Assembly (NCBI GenBank): GCA_011800805.1
Contig: MPNW01000194.1
Span: 11,992-75,991 of the forward strand
Reading direction: 5' to 3'
Source of the DNA: Hirudo medicinalis
Taxonomy: Eukaryota > Annelida > Clitellata > Hirudinida > Hirudinidae
DNA: 64,000 bases
Made by a program: the position numbers and the translations under genes. Of the stretch, positions 35,947 through 47,649 are shown piece by piece. The notes under the pieces are model-generated. The model saw only the letters and a program-made list of their open reading frames with translations, did not search any database and had not been told where the DNA came from. Positions within the stretch are counted from its first letter, which is position 1; every line of letters begins with the position of its first letter.

Positions 35947-38900
35947 ATGAATAAAATGAAATTCACTACAGATCGCCGCATGTCTTTTCCATCTCGTGAA
36001 GAATCTTTGGCTTGTGAGTAATTCGAGAGATAAAAAGAATGGAATTTTAAAACTTATTTTTAATTTGTAATTTGTGGTCTAATTATTTCCAGCCGAAGTT
36101 GACGATCTTACCGTTATTGCTGAGTTCGACTATCCGTCGGATGATGATCAAATAAATTCTTATCACATCACCTCTCCATATGAAATTGTCGGTTTGTCGC
36201 TTACGGATGGATCAAAGCATGTAGCTCCTAATTCCGATCATGGAGTCGGTGGGTCAGTCCTTTTAAGAGTATAAATCAAGGTTATAACCGCCTAAGGTGT
36301 TTCTCTTGCACAAATCAAATTTACTATTTCCAGTTTTGATCGAGAGAATTATAGCATTTCAAATGGTCATTTTCAAGACTTCGGATATGACAAACAGTCC
36401 AGAGATATTAGTCACAAAAGTGAGGATTTCGTGGATTCAAACATTTACGACCAAAAAGGACTTCGGAAAGAGGACTACAAATCAGCTGGAATCCAGGCAA
36501 CGATTACTTACAATTCAAGGGCAACATCTCCGTTCACAAGTGTGGACTATATCAATAATCGGGACATGAATCATGATGAAAATGTTCCCTTTGCAACGCT
36601 CTTATATCCTGACATGGAGTACCTTCGATATGAAATTTTACCATATTCAGATTTTATTCCAACGACGAAGTATTACGAGGTCCTGCAAAACCTGGTGAGT
36701 AGCTGTTGTCTAAAAAGCTTAAAGGTGCAATAGTCTTTGTCGAATATGGATTAAATTAGCTTAAAAGATGAATATTATCAACTTAGTTTGAAGATAAAGG
36801 TACCGACACTGATTCGTTGGAAAAAGTACACGATAGGACGGATAAAATCTCTATGACGGATTGTTCCATTTTCGATAAGCATGATAACAGCACAATGACA
36901 AGGAGTTTGGTCACAAGAAATATGGCCACTTCTATTGAAATTAACGATGGTCATTTATTGGAGCAAAATCAGAAAGATAAACCTGCATTAAAAGTAGGAT
37001 TTTTTTTAATTCCTTTATTTTCGAGATCAAAGAGATGCAATGCAATAAGAACCCCAATAAAATTCTAAAGTCTTTTAACACGGCTCGAGATGTCCACGGA
37101 ACAGGTGGATCCGTTCTTTTGATGGCTATAAAATATGTAGCAATCGTTACAGCCTCATCCATGTTCTCTATATCGTTGTGCTTTTCATGGATTTATACAG
37201 AAGTTTGTCGAGGGGAGGGGGAGGGGGTGTTAACCAAGATCCGGGGGTGAATCTCCCTAACTGGCTACCGACTTGGAATGGACGTTTTATCTGATGACCT
37301 TTTTTTTTTGTTCTTCCAAGACCAAATTGAACTAACTTGGTTGCTCGCAAGTGTGCACCCCAAGTGCAGCTGTTAGGGGCTGTCAAAAAAAATCCTCAAA
37401 ATTTCCTTAAAGTATTTCGAATTTCAGTAGTACATGCAAGTTAGGGATAGCACCAGATATGGGACCAAGTACTGAGGCCCAAGTACAAGTACTCATGGTC
37501 CAGAACAGATGGTGGTCCAAGTACCGACGAGTGCTGAACAAGTACTTGTACAAGTATTTCACTAATTTATCTCTGCTCCATTGCCCAGACCGTATAAAGT
37601 GATTGTTTATTGTTCAAATTTAATTATCTCAGGTCAAACGATGTTATTCTTAAAAAAAAATATGTATTATTATTAGTAACAAATGTTTTTATTAATATCA
37701 AATAATAAATAGCCTTAATTAAAGTATGTCTTAATCAAAATGACGCTGCAGTACTGAGGACAAAGATAATTTGTGACAAGGTTTGATATCAAGTTTATTT
37801 TTTTCAAAATATAGAAACTTAAAAAACTAATGTTATCATGCAATGTTTGAGATATACTTTAGCAATAGTAGAAAAGCCATGGTTCTTGAATAGACTTATG
37901 GGGTCTCATAATGACCCCTCCATGACCAGGACCACCGAGAGTGGGGGAAGGGCAAGCGGCCAGAAGCCCGACAATTTTTTTGGGCCGCCCGGGTTTTACA
38001 ATATTATAATATTACAATCATGATTTTTTTTGCATTTCCATTACCAAATTGACATAACACAGGGGCCCGTTGCCTAGAGGCCCAAAATTTCTGTCTGCGG
38101 CCCCGTCCATGAGTAAATAATCTTCCCCTTGGGACACTTTAAGCTGGAACATAAAAACTTGCTGAACCTTTTTTTTCATTGGAATTTATTAAAAAAATAA
38201 ATTTTTGAAATTATTATTATTTGTCTTTCACTTCCTCTTTTATTACTTTGAGATTTTTAATTATTCAGAAAGTAAATGTCATCAGATTCATTAAAAAAAC
38301 TGTGATTGTTTATCACACACCCTTGAAACTTTAAACAAACAGAATATGTAGAACGTTTAAATTATCCAGTGTTTCGGAGTGTCCTTTGTATATATATATA
38401 TATATTTAATTTAGAATTTTAAATTTTAATTTTAATAGAAAGGAATCTACAATCTTGTTAAGTTTCATCCCACAAATTCAATTAAGACAATAAGCGTCAA
38501 AGAACATGCGTTTCAATAACATGGGAACAAGTACTGGGATCCAAGTACAAGTACAAGTACTCAAGGCTTGAGTACTAGTATAGGTATCTGAAATCGGTAC
38601 ACGAGTAATACTTGTACAAGTACAAGCAAGTACTCCATGACTGGATAGCGCACCTTTTCAATTGCAGACAAATGCTTTAATTTCGCCCCTGGAAGTTTAG
38701 AAAAGGAGTTCTTTTGCATCCACTCGTCGTAATTTTTGATCTTTCTGAAGTGCTCTTCATCAAATGGAATCATCACAAACGATGCTGCGTTCTTTGTTCC
38801 AGGCGTATAGGTCCGCTTTCTAAGCCCTACTTCGGTTTTTTTTCGTGACTCGATCTTGGTTGGACTGAATTCTGCTGACAACATCTAACAACTGCTAACA

Positions 38901-41900
38901 ACCATTTGATGATGTCCTTTATTTTTAAGTAAAATAAGTTTTGTTGTTCATATCAATATCACGCTTATATTTAATATAATTTTTAACTCACTTCGCAAAA
39001 CAGGAGGTGGGATCACAAGTATTTCCACTTGTTGGCAGTCTCGGTATCCAAGTTGCTTTGGGTGAAGAAGATGATCGAAATCACGTAACTTTTTTTTGTA
39101 TAAACAATCAGCGTCTTACACGAAATATTACGTATTTTAAGATATTGTTAAGACTTGTTCGTGGATGATTTGATTTTACTGCGGTGATGTCCACTTGAAT
39201 GAGAACTGGTATTCTTAATTAATTGCACTCATCTTAGATCAACCACAAAAATTGATTTGAATATTCAGCAGATTACCAAATAATATTTTGTGGCATCAAA
39301 CTTTCAACGACTTTCATTTTAGAATGATTTTTAAACAGCTGCAAGATCTCGAAAACTCATTGACTGAGGCGAAACACTGGAAAATTATTTCTGAAAATTT
39401 TCAAACAGAAAATGATGAGTTGAAGGGACTTGTGGGCATCATGAAATCCGAGGTAGCATCTTTCGACATTAAGATGCAGTATGACATTTCAATACTGCAT
39501 GAGGAATCAACAATGTATATACTAACATAAAATATCTCCACAAATTCCACACGTTTCATAGAAAACGTAAATTTGTAATTTATAGATTGCTGGTCTTAGG
39601 GATTACCCGGAGAAAATACGAATTCTTGAAGATGATAAGAATAAAATGGAGAACAGTTTACTGGACTTGGAAAATAGGATGAAAAATGTACTCATTGACT
39701 CGGAAAACGATACGAAATTTATGAGATCAAAATTAGAAAAAGCTATTGCAGATCTAGAGGACAAGGTTAAGTTTCATAAATTATTTTCATAAAAAAGGTT
39801 ATCGACCATATTTTATAGTTTAGTAGGAAATTGCAAATTAAGAATTGATACCTTGTCTGCAGGATGTGCATGTCAAGGAAATGTCAACACAGTTGGATGA
39901 TTACAAATCAAGGCAGTCAAACCTTGAAAAAGTCATTAAAGATCTCAAACTTCGCTTGAACATGGACAGTCAAAATCTGAAAAGATATGAGGAGTTGGAA
40001 GCTATGAGTGACTCCAGAAATAAAGATGTCAGTCGCAGATAACATAATCGTTATTGCAACTAAATACAAATTAAATTAAATGAAGTTACGATTAATATAT
40101 TTAAATTTGTTTGAAATATTCATCAGATTAATTTAAACGTTAAAAGCACTTTGCCCGACGATCACACCAGCGATGAATACGAGGACCTTCTCAGAAAGGT
40201 TAAACACAATTTTGAAATAATATTGAATGTTAGAACAACATATTCTATAATTTTTTTTGAGGCTAAAAACCACATTTCAGAAAAGTTTTTCATTTCCAGT
40301 ACAACAACTTGAGGACAGTTGCAAGCAAACTTCAAACATCGGTTTCTCCACTTAAGGCAAAACTCGGACTTACCAGTAAGAAGTGTCGAAGAAAGGTGTG
40401 TGTCCGATGGATGTTCACTTTACGCATACCATAACAGATCTAAAATCTTTTCCTGGGTCAAGATAAGAATTTATATTGGTTATTTATATAAAAAATATCA
40501 ACGTTTGTAAAGAAGGAGGACGTGTAAGTTAATTTTATAACGTTATCAAAGGATGAACTGCTGATAAAATTAATTGAATGCGAAGAAATTCCACACCATT
40601 TGAAAAATGAAGTCGAAGACAATCTAAGAGATAACGACCACTACAGAGTCTTGTCTCCTCTCACACTAACTCACGTTAACAGACTTGAGGTTCTTTTTCC
40701 ACATTTTTTGATCATGCATAAATGGTGACTTTAGTAAATTTTATAGCACGATCTGTTCAACCACATTTATGAAAAAATTCCTTACTTCGGCCATGTTGAT
40801 GAAGCGCCATTAAACAAAATATCCTTAAGTTCGGGGGAACTTCTTAATGGAAATGCTCCGGAAGATTTAATATATGAAGCGGAGAAGTCTGCAAAACTCT
40901 CAAATCCAATTCAGAAGCCACTTTCTGTAGAGGATGATTTATTCGCAAACATCGGTAGAAGAACCCAACTTCCACAAACATTACATGGCCACGAATATGC
41001 TAGGAGTGGTAGACAAAGTGATCAAATTATCAGTGGACGCAAAATGAAACTAAACGATCCGACTGTGGATTTTTCAGCCAGAAAACATGATGAAACTTTC
41101 AGAATGCCTCTTGGGAGAACAGCTCCTACAAGCAGTTTGTCATTGCGTTATTTATTCCACTATTTGAAACTTTTTCAGCACTAAATACTTTTTCTAGGCG
41201 TTCCACCTCCGCAAAATTTTAGAATCGATGATATTTTGGAGATGAAACGATTTTTGTTTTTCTGGGAGCCAGCTCAAACACGACAAGCTTCAATTGTGGG
41301 ATATGAGGTAACAAATCTGACCTCAGAATTTTATACTTTTAAATAATAATAACAATAATAGTAATAGTTCATTTATATGGCGCCATAAGAGGTCGGGGAT
41401 TTAGCAGAAGTTGTGTCGACAGAGAGGAACGGACGTATATGTTGGATCGTCCAGATGAGGTGGTTACAGGATTTTATTATAGAGGTGGCGTGCTGTTTAA
41501 ATCTGAGGTGGTCAAAAGTGACGCCGAGGAGTTTTAGGGCAGTAGAAAAAGAAGGAAGAATAGTGCCAGCGATGTTTATTGAAAGTGGGGGAGATAGATT
41601 CTTGAGGTGTTTGGATTTGTCAACAAACATGATTTCGGATTTCTGCGGGTTGAGTTGAAGAAAATTGACGAGATGCCAGTCGTTAATGGCATCCGTGCAC
41701 TTGCGCAGATTGTCAAGTTGTTCGGACTCACTGTGGTTGGAGAGGACAGAATAAAGGCTCGTGTCATCCTCGTATTGGTGAAAAGACACGTTGAAGTTCT
41801 TAACGATGTCGAACAAGGGTGAGGCATAGGTCGTGAAGAGTAGGGGTCCTAGTGCAGAGCACTGGGAACCGGCAAGAAGTACAGCAGAGGGGGAAGTGTG

Positions 41901-44745
41901 ATCGCCAAGCTTAAAATAAAAGGTTAAAGCTTATTGTGATCTGTTGGAAAGGTAGGAGTGAAGTCAAGAGAGGGCTTTGGCCGTCAATGCCAAAATCATA
42001 GTGGAGTCTTTCCAACTTTTTTTTTTGGTGGAGTTTTTGGTGGTTAATAGTGTCGAAAGCCGCCGAGAGATCGAAGCCGACCATGACGACACAGTTACGA
42101 TTTCAACATGTGTTGGAAAGATTATTGAAGATATGAAAGAGCGGTTTCTGTGGAGTTAGTAATATGAGGACGAACCCTGGAAAGAATGAGTCTCTCTAGC
42201 AGTTTCAACATGGTAAAAAAGGTTGGAGATATGTCTGTAATTGGCAAGGGAGCTAGGGTCGAGGCTTTTTTTTTTACTAGGGGGAGAACTTGAGCGCTCT
42301 TGAAGATGGTTGGAAAAATATCAGTGCTGAAAGAAAGGTTGGCGAGTTTGGAGATGATGAGAGATAGGATAGGGAGTAATTTTTTAGTAGGGAAGAGAAT
42401 AATAGGAGATGTTTTGTTGGGCAATGCATGAATGGTCTTCAGGACTTTTATCGGCGAGACGGGCTGGAGTGTTGAGAGAGACGTGCTCGAGAACTGCTGG
42501 GTGGAAAGGATGAGATGGACGATGAAGCGAGGGTTTTGGCGATTTTTGAGATGAAAAAAGACTTACACTCCGCATCAGAGTAATGCTGTTGCGGGCGACT
42601 ATGCAAGATTCTGTGAAGTGAGCGCCACATGGAACGTGGATTGGCATTGGAATTGAGCTCCTCCTTGATGGAAGACGACCTGGAATTGAGGATGGCCAGC
42701 CTGGCAGGAGGATGGCAGCCTCCTTTGCAGATTTGTACGTTTGTTTGGCAGCATCGGTTCTTTTGCGACGATATACACGCTCCATGCGTCGGCAGCATTT
42801 TTTGGCTTCTAGAACCTCGTTGGAAAGCTGGTTGTTGTTGTGCTGTCCGACAAGGACAGACCGCTTCTTAATAGGGGCGTGATTGTCGAGGAGGATCTCT
42901 AGCTTTCTATTGAGGAGAATAGCATAGTCGTTGGCGTCTAAGTCACAAGGCAGGAGTTCTTCGGAGACACAGAGGAGATTCGGTTCGAAGATGTCCCAGT
43001 TGATGCTGCTGAGGCGACGGCGATGAATAACCCGGTTGAGGGTTGAGGTGCTTCAGCTGAGATGTTGGATGATACGAGATGATGATAATCGGAGTATGTC
43101 ACTTCGTTTATGATTATGTTGGAGAGGAGATTGTGGGATGATGATGTATGGAGATCGAGCGTGTGACCGTGGGAATGAGTTGGAGAGGTGACGTGCTGAA
43201 CTAATCCATGAGACTCAATTGTGTCCTCCAGAAGGTGATGAATTCTTGTCTCCGCTCCAGGTGCGTTGAAATCCCCGCAGGTGACGAAAGGGATGTTGTG
43301 AGATGAGATGAAGTCGATAAGCTCTTCAAATTCAATGATGAATGAAGATGGGTCCAGGCGGGCGATATATTGATGAAACTATGAATGATGGTTTGCAGGT
43401 GTTGAATTTGAGGTTAAGCCTTGCAAATCCAGAGAAGTCATGATCTATTTTAGATTATTTTAAATCCTGGCGATGCCGCCCCTGCGCTTGTCGGTAGGAG
43501 CCGCGATGTCGGTGGGTGGTGATGAAGCCATATGGAGCGAGGCTTTTTGTGATGCAGCTAGGAGCGTCGGAAGTTATCTAAGTCTCGGTCAAGACAAAGA
43601 TGTCCAGAGCCCCGAACTGGAACGAACATGGCGTGGGTTCCAGATTTTGTGAGTGAATAAAATTTTTCTCACCTCTCTGGCGACCCTGATATCATCCTTT
43701 AGGGGGGAGAAATGAAAAAAGCTCTTCTGAGGAGTACCGGATGATAGCCATTAAATGCAGGCGAGCGATGACAAGCTTCGAAAGTGTCCAGAAACAGTTA
43801 TTAGTTATAATCACTCAGTGATCCTGGAGTGAGTCTCAAAATAACGAATAAACCGGAGAACACAAAACACTCGACGTGACCACGCCGACGCCAACAACTT
43901 AACTTTAAATATCCTCAATTAGTAACCTTAAAATCAATAAGTGATGTCTTAATATATTCTCAGCTTTATAAATTTGGCTATTCAAGAGAATATTAATATT
44001 TTTTATAATCTCTATTTGTCTTATCTTTTAACTTGCAAAGCGAACTCATACAAGAGATCATTGAGATGATTGGAATTATATTGTAGTCGCAACGTAGAAA
44101 ACTTTTTATCGATCTTTCTCGTAATATTTCAGCTCCGTGTGAATGGCGTCAAAAAAGACTTTATACCAGGCGCATCGACTTCGAAACACACTCTGAACTT
44201 TCCGTCCAATAATGTGTTTCCTGCAGAGTTTGAACTTTCGTCTGTTAGGTCAGACGGGAAAATGTCAGACCCAGCAAAAATAGTGGTCCATGGCCTTCAA
44301 AAAATTAACAGAAATAAAAATAACTCAGTTGGTTTGAAAGTGGGTCTTAGAAATAATGCAGAGTATCACCAAATAACAGAAAAATCTGAAACAGATTTAA
44401 ACAACAAAAATATGGTAAACTTCTATCTATAGTTAATTTGACCTAGTTGTGAACGATTTCATTGTTTCAGTACATTGCATTCTACGACTACGCGCCCACT
44501 GGTTTTTCTTTCACTAAAGATGGAGTGACTTACTCGGAATTAGGCTTCAAAACCGGTAATATTATAGAAACATTTGGCGATGCATTACCGAACGGATATG
44601 TGTTTGGCAAGGTTGCTTTTTACGAATACTTATGACTTGTAAATATTGGTATTTTAGAATAACTAGCATTAATTTATAGGTTGCTGAAACTTCACAACTG
44701 GGACTAATTCCATTGACATTTCTCGAAAGAATTCCCAATCTTTAG
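35947..44745 (+). CDS. Coiled-coil / FN3 / SH3 protein, RIM-binding-protein-like
   Basis: Model of 16 exons, 875 aa, with every phase closing: 35947-36013, 36093-36252, 36334-36694, 36787-36993, 39004-39084, 39339-39452, 39586-39765, 39863-40027, 40127-40198, 40300-40395, 40552-40689, 40747-41134, 41198-41307, 44133-44414, 44471-44611, 44680-44745. The polar N-terminal region (about 265 aa) is unrecognised. The middle is a heptad-rich coiled coil (LQDLENSLTEAKHW; LEKVIKDLKLRLNMD). Next comes an FN3-like domain (FLFFWEPAQ, SIVGYELRVNG, FELSSVRSDGKMSDPAKIVV). The C-terminal SH3 has YIAFYDYAP, ELGFKTGNIIETFGD, GYVFGKV and GLIPLTFLE, the pattern of RIM-BP SH3 domains. Only one FN3 and one clear SH3 are seen, fewer than in RIM-BPs, so orthology is uncertain; a synaptic or ciliary scaffold role is inference. 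Confidence 0.75.
37053..38884 (-). CDS. Candidate antisense gene nested in a RIM-BP-like intron
   Basis: Not recognised. Minus-strand exon A (38654-38884) starts MLSAEFSPTKIESRKKTEVG and runs through RTYTPGTKNAASFVMIPFDE to LKHLSAIEK, then a GT. A phase-compatible acceptor at 37181 opens exon B (about 37053-37180, low end unsure) with HNDIENMDEAVTIATYFIAI and KRTDPPVPWTSRAVLKDFRI. The peptide looks globular and not low-complexity. The hAT-like element 37454-38643 lies in the intron, with its target duplication touching the exon A donor. If unspliced, the frame would have ended soon after LSAIEK before the insertion. It could be a small ciliary-type protein or a decayed fragment; the 3' end is unresolved. 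Confidence 0.4.
37966..38103. repeat. hAT-like GGCCC-terminus repeat, copy B
   Basis: Homologous to 19171-19325, sharing ccattaccaaattgacataa and the GC-rich end ggcccgttgcctagaggccc...gcggccccg. It is nested inside the element at 37454-38643. Confidence 0.55.
38391..38405. repeat. Short TA microsatellite
   Basis: A (TA)n run within the hAT-like element. Confidence 0.8.
41346..43905 (-). mobile_element. LINE (CR1/L2-type), partial, in RIM-BP-like intron 13
   Basis: Minus-strand order: a 5' UTR-like segment (about 43905-43450); an AP-endonuclease C-terminal part with FEELIDFISSHNIPFVTCGD then FNAPGAE and HTLDLH (about 43340-43150); a linker; an RT start (LLERLILSRVRPHITNS, about 42200); the RT core with YEDDTSLY (a YADD-box variant) and LQLNPQKSEIMFV (about 41790-41600); and GVTFDHLRFKQHATSIIKSC (about 41480). 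It then jumps to the 3' UTR end atggcgccat and an (ATT)n-like tail at 41346-41362. The RT C-terminal part is deleted and several stops and frameshifts occur, so it is inactive. It is opposite to the host gene, in an intron of 2.8 kb. Confidence 0.85.
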
Positions 44746-44801
44746 TTTGGATAGCGACAACTACATCTAAAATTGTCAAGCAATGGCAAATGGCTTGCTT
44801 T

Positions 44802-44807
44802 AATAAA
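44802..44807 (+). terminator. Polyadenylation signal of the RIM-BP-like gene
   Basis: aataaa 57 nt after the stop codon at 44743-44745. Confidence 0.7.
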
Positions 44808-45245
44808 GCTAAGATTTTCGAGATTTGTGTATATATTTGACATTTCGTTCTTAGTATAAATTAGATGAATCTTAGTTATATCTAGACCTATAAGGTTTGT
44901 GTCATAATAGCAAAAGATTTTATTTTTTTGGAGATTATCGTTGAAGCGAACTCATAATATCCGTCATCATGTGGAAATAAAAATGTGGATTTTTGTTCGC
45001 CAGCACAAAATTACTGATACATAAAACTAATCACCAATGTTTTGAACATGTCCAATTCAAAACATTTTGTTCTACAAAAAAACAACAACTGGAATTTGCC
45101 AATTCGAATTAATTTGGCACATTTCTCGGTATTTAGGGCAAATTTTATAAAAGGCTAAAAACATTATCCTATGTAACAAAGCTTTTTCTAAAATCATAAA
45201 TATAAATATAGTGAAATCTAGCTTTATTAAATCTCTCATCTTGCT

Positions 45246-45613
45246 CAGGGCCGCCGCCCTAAATTTTGGGCCTCTAGGCACAGCAGCCATGGGCCCCTAA
45301 ACTATCTTTGTTTTTCACAGAAAAGTTTTAAAAACAAATCGTCATACTCAAGTATATTATACAATATTATGAGCTCATATTTAGTTGATATTGTTAGTAT
45401 TTAAAAAATTGTTTTCGTTAAATTAATGCAAAAAGGTTATAACAAAAATATTTCATACTTTCTACGCCTTACCAGCTTTTTCGTAATTCTTTATCATTGC
45501 AGTTGACTAGATATTGAAGTAATAGTATTATACAGGAATACATTATAAGCTTTGCATAACTTGTTATAAAATTTTAAGATCCGGGAGGACCCTAAATAAT
45601 TGCCGGGCCCCTG
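45246..45613. mobile_element. Possible short hAT-like element with GC-rich ends
   Basis: The left end cagggccgccgccctaaatt and the reversed right end CAGGGGCCCGGCAATTATTT are similar and both start CAGGG. The interior is AT-rich and non-coding. The left end is the inverted relative of the GC-rich repeats at 19.3 and 38.1 kb. The flanking 8-mers do not match, so the boundaries are tentative. Confidence 0.45.
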
Positions 45614-45761
45614 GGCACTTCTCCCTGCAACCACCCCCTAGCTGCTATTGCCCCTAACCTTTGGTGAGAAGCAAAAAGTAGGTCATCTCGTCTGGTTGAT
45701 CGCTGAGCCATTCTCCAGTAAAAAGCTCAAATGACGTACCTGAAGTGAAGGCACTTCAAAC

Positions 45762-45850
45762 CAATTATTTGTATGCATCGCCGCTTTCCCAAGGGCGCTC
45801 CCTGGAGCTGCAGACTGAAACCACGAATACGGCACGACTGTTGCTTTGCA
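45762..45850. repeat. Dispersed repeat, copy 3 (GCGC / cgactgttgc family)
   Basis: Contains cccaagggcgctccctgg and cgaatacggcacgactgttg, matching copies 1 (3833-3962) and 2 (32291-32424) but shorter and more diverged. Confidence 0.5.
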
Positions 45851-46025
45851 ACATTCACATGCAGAAATTTAATGTACGTCTGAACTTTCACAGGCAAACT
45901 ACATTTGTGTGGCTGGAACTCCTTTAACCAGTCTTAACATGGTCAATTAATATTCTAAACAACATCGCTAGGGTTGACCACGTAATGCGTCACATAAATT
46001 CGATGATTTTTTTTTAGAGCTGAGC

Positions 46026-46171
46026 AAACTTACCTGGAACAGGTGGTAGCCGCGATCAAGGAGGCTAATCCAGTGCACTCTGAGTTGGCTGAAGCCTGCG
46101 ATTAACCCAAATATGGGTAATTCGGGCGCACAATTTTTGAGTTTCATGGGCTGCGTTCGCGCATTTCCCGG
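46026..46171 (+). ncRNA. U1 snRNA-like gene or pseudogene with stem-loop I deletion
   Basis: The sequence starts aaacttacctgg, equal to the U1 5' end that pairs with 5' splice sites. Downstream it has gcgatca, ggctaatccagtgcactctg and ctgcgattaacccaaatatg as in stem-loops II and III. It then has an Sm-type site aatttttgag and a 3' hairpin gggctgcgttcgcgcatttc. The length is about 146 nt against the usual 162-165. About 20 nt are missing after gcgatca, removing the 3' side of stem-loop I that contacts U1-70K. That deletion favours a pseudogene or a retroposed/variant copy. No matched upstream PSE was identified. Confidence 0.8.
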
Positions 46172-46482
46172 TCTTCTAATTAATATTAAATTCATTTAAA
46201 TATTGTCCTAAGTTTTAAATGTAATTATGCAACATTATTAAATTTTGTGTATTTTTAGCTATTATTCTTCGCGAGGAGTTTTTTTAAAACTTGTTTAAAA
46301 GATAATTTTAATGTCAACACATTAATGTCAATCAAGTAACTAGATGAGTGGGTTTAACCAATTCAACTTCAAGCGGTGAATACGCTGAAGGAACCTGACA
46401 CAACCTAGACGATTGTTGGCCAAGTGACGTGTAAAAGCCAACTCACAAGCAGCGACTTTTGGTACTTAACTCCATCCTAACC

Positions 46483-47649
46483 CAGTGGCGGATTTAGGGG
46501 AGGGCCTCCTTCCCCCCCTCCGTGATTTTTAAAATCTAAGATAAAACAAATCTATTTTAATTTAAAAAAATTTTTTTATTTCAATAATTTACGACTTTGG
46601 ACGAAAATATTAGTAGCTATGGTAAAGCTACTGGAATTGTCGTTTTTGATCTATTGTTGTAGCCTTGTAACTTCTCAAAATTCGTTATCATTAAACAAGG
46701 TAATGGTGGGTAAAATGGCATCAAGTTGAAGATATTGGGCGAGCAATCTCAAATTTTAGCTTCCAAAGACTATCTTTCTAGACTAGTATTCTCACTCCCT
46801 TTGCTAAGATTCACCATGAAAATGACTTTGATTTCCATCAAGATACACCTCAAAGGAGGCGATGGCATTTTTTCTTCCTGAGTATCATGGAATGGGCAGC
46901 GTGTTCTGCGGACTTAAATCCTTTATCCTATAGATAAAGTTTTGGGGAGTCTGATAAAACAAGTATACTAAAATGGAAAACAATATTTAAATGCTAAGGA
47001 GTCGAAAGAGACGATAATTGAGGCCTGGAAAATCTTGCGAAAAGAATACCTGGAACAATTAGTGGCATCAACGAAGTCAAGATTTATTGATATAATAGAA
47101 AAGAAGGGACAGAGGACATCATAATGACACTTTATGTGAATTAATAACATGATTTGGAACTTATTATCGTCTTACATTACGGGAAACTTAAAGATATGAC
47201 GAATGCGAAAAACGCTTTTATATTTTAACGATTTTAACGCACATTTCTGGAATGTATCATCAGATTACATACAAATTTCCGAATAAACTTTCTCTATCAA
47301 ATAATATCGAAATTTGGGTTTGTAAAAATAATTCAGTCAAAAGTTATCGTAAAAAATCACAGCTCTTTAATGATATGCCGATCACTGTACCGATCAGTAG
47401 AGACAATAGTTGATAATTTTGGTAGATTAAGTCGTCTTGCATTTTTATAAAACGGTAACTTTGAATAAATTTGAATATAAAAGACTTGAAACCATTTTAT
47501 AGTTAAGTTTTTAAAAATTAAAAAAAAACAATAAGCAAAATGGCTATAAAATATCCGCCGGCTTATATTTGCATCAGAAAGCGGTTTAGGGATTGATCCT
47601 AATGGGTCTAGGTTCCAACCCCTGCCAAAGTGTTCTAGATCCGCCCCTG
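46483..47649. mobile_element. hAT-like element with perfect 8-bp target duplication
   Basis: The ends cagtggcggatttagg and, reversed, CAGGGGCGGATCTAGA are typical hAT termini. The perfect 8-bp duplication tcctaacc flanks it at 46475-46482 and 47650-47657. The element is 1167 bp. No hAT transposase is visible; instead a Tc1-type relic lies inside. Confidence 0.9.
46840..47125 (+). pseudogene. Tc1/mariner transposase C-terminal relic
   Basis: Plus-strand reading gives EWAACSADLNPL, matching the W.A.SPDLNPI box around the second catalytic Asp of Tc1 elements. After a frameshift it gives KESKETIIEAWKILRKEYLE and LVASTKSRFIDIIEKKGQRT before a stop at the expected C-terminus. A stop and a frameshift interrupt it. 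It sits inside the hAT-like element. Confidence 0.75.

Larger units (their letters stand above)
37454..38643. mobile_element. Non-autonomous hAT-like element
   Basis: Both ends start with CAG: left cagatatgggaccaagtact, and the right end reversed is CAGTCATGGAGTACTTGCTT. Flanks gatagcac (37446-37453) and gatagcgc (38644-38651) match at 7 of 8 bases, the 8-bp duplication expected of hAT. Subterminal regions are packed with short palindromic aagtac/gtactt words (37465-37560 and 38528-38635), a common hAT layout. No transposase is visible. Copy B of the GGCCC repeat (37966-38103) lies inside, so it may be a nested insertion. Confidence 0.75.

Noticed and set aside
36297..36569. Alternative frame in RIM-BP-like exon 3
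   Set aside because: The other frame is open across the whole exon and joins both neighbours in phase.
45246..45613. 8-bp target duplication for the GC-rich element
   Set aside because: The flanking 8-mers atcttgct and ggcacttc do not match.
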